DNA of 40,556 nucleotides from an uncultured Devosia sp. (GTDB lineage: Bacteria; Pseudomonadota; Alphaproteobacteria; Rhizobiales; Devosiaceae): NCBI RefSeq assembly GCF_946479885.1, contig NZ_CAMLHM010000040.1, positions 1 to 40,556 on the forward strand. Reading direction: 5' to 3'. Position 1 is the first letter of the stretch; each line of letters opens with the position of its first letter. A program made the translations under genes and the position numbers. This document shows, piece after piece, positions 40,411 through 40,556 of this stretch. Under the pieces are notes generated by a model. That model made no database searches, was not told the DNA's origin, and was given only the letters and a program-made list of their open reading frames with translations.

Positions 40411-40556
40411 TCAGGACCCTTTGCCGTGGCCGTTTGATTTCGTATTGCCGTTGTTGCCCTGACCCTGGTTACCATTGTTGCCCTGGCCACCATTGCCATT
40501 GCCATTGTTGCCCTGGCCACCATTGCCATTGCCATTGTTGCCCTGGCCACCATTGC
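40411..40556 (-). CDS. Gly/Asn/Gln-repeat protein, 3' end (partial)
   Basis: Read on the minus strand from the window edge to a TGA at 40413-40411, the frame gives 48 residues: two and a half copies of the ten-residue unit GGQGNNGNGN, then GNQGQGNNGN and the tail TKSNGHGKGS. The DNA repeat is an exact 30-bp unit (see 40472-40556). The other two minus-strand frames are also open here because the repeat contains no stop; the Gly/Asn/Gln frame is preferred because it gives a low-complexity hydrophilic tail like those of secreted proteins. The N-terminal part and function lie outside the window. Confidence 0.5.
   Translation of the reverse strand, partial: NGGQGNNGNGNGGQGNNGNGNGGQGNNGNQGQGNNGNTKSNGHGKGS
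40472..40556. repeat. Tandem 30-bp repeat
   Basis: Two full 30-bp copies (40472-40501 and 40502-40531) and 25 bases of a third are identical as far as they go, each starting CCATTGTTGCCCTGGCCACC. They probably code for the repeat protein on the minus strand. No spacer alternates with the repeat, so it is not a CRISPR array. Confidence 0.85.

Noticed and set aside
40472..40556. CRISPR array
   Set aside because: The 30-bp repeats are contiguous with no unique spacers and read as coding sequence.

Overview
The window is GC-rich, densely packed bacterial DNA. Gene content and order (a zeta-type F1-ATPase inhibitor beside purC, then purS, purQ and purL, then a BolA protein and a CGFS glutaredoxin, plus clpP, icd, rpsD and an SbmA/BacA transporter) point to an alphaproteobacterium of the order Hyphomicrobiales. 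A Devosia-like organism is my best guess, inferred from protein style and intergenic repeats rather than from a marker gene. No rRNA, tRNA, phage, insertion sequence or CRISPR array was recognised, and no gene-free stretch exceeds 300 bases.

Layout. 1-1904: the 3' end of purB followed by three overlapping small genes (GNAT, serine hydrolase, GNAT). 2046-3362: metY with a possible operator in its leader. 3391-4297 (minus): a six-cysteine secreted protein and the ATPase-inhibitor zeta subunit. 4518-14593: the purine block purC-purS-purQ-purL. It is split by an envelope-glycan cassette (GtrA flippase, FAD oxidoreductase, GT-C glycosyltransferase, acyltransferase-3 protein) between purS and purQ, and by a Pr6Pr membrane protein plus a DJ-1/PfpI protein between purQ and purL. 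A strong hairpin terminator follows purL. 14672-17443: a secreted protein, BolA, a small helical protein, a HAD hydrolase, a GNAT and grxD. 17596-20199: two MFS transporters. 20200-20823 (minus): clpP. 21039-21688 (minus): an ArsR-SRPBCC pair with a likely operator at the ArsR start. 21912-23108: a class V aminotransferase. 23177-24852 (minus): ttcA and an inositol-monophosphatase-like gene. 25020-26417: an SbmA/BacA transporter. 26601-31222 (minus): rpsD, a YciI protein, an MFS exporter, trmJ and two paralogous GNATs. 31316-32091: GFA and TfoX-like proteins. 32095-33858 (minus): a FabF-type ketosynthase and a MarR regulator. 34002-36128: icd and a head-GIN secreted protein. 36178-37857 (minus): a von Willebrand A protein. 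38047-40359: a CHASE2 / degenerate GGDEF / EAL protein. 40411-40556 (minus): the 3' end of a Gly/Asn/Gln-repeat protein.

How the genes work together. purC, purS, purQ, purL and purB carry out central IMP/AMP synthesis. BolA and the CGFS glutaredoxin would form an iron-sulfur trafficking pair. The GtrA-FAD-GT-acyltransferase run looks like a lipid-linked sugar flipping, transfer and acylation module for a surface glycan, and it is the best candidate for an undescribed system here. The second most interesting item is the MarR/FabF pair: near-identical palindromes lie at both gene starts, suggesting a dedicated lipid-synthesis switch. Further points are two structured twin-palindrome repeats with complementary loops, a folded rpsD leader, an SbmA/BacA transporter with an Ala/Pro-rich insert flanked by cysteines, and a GGDEF domain that has lost its signature.
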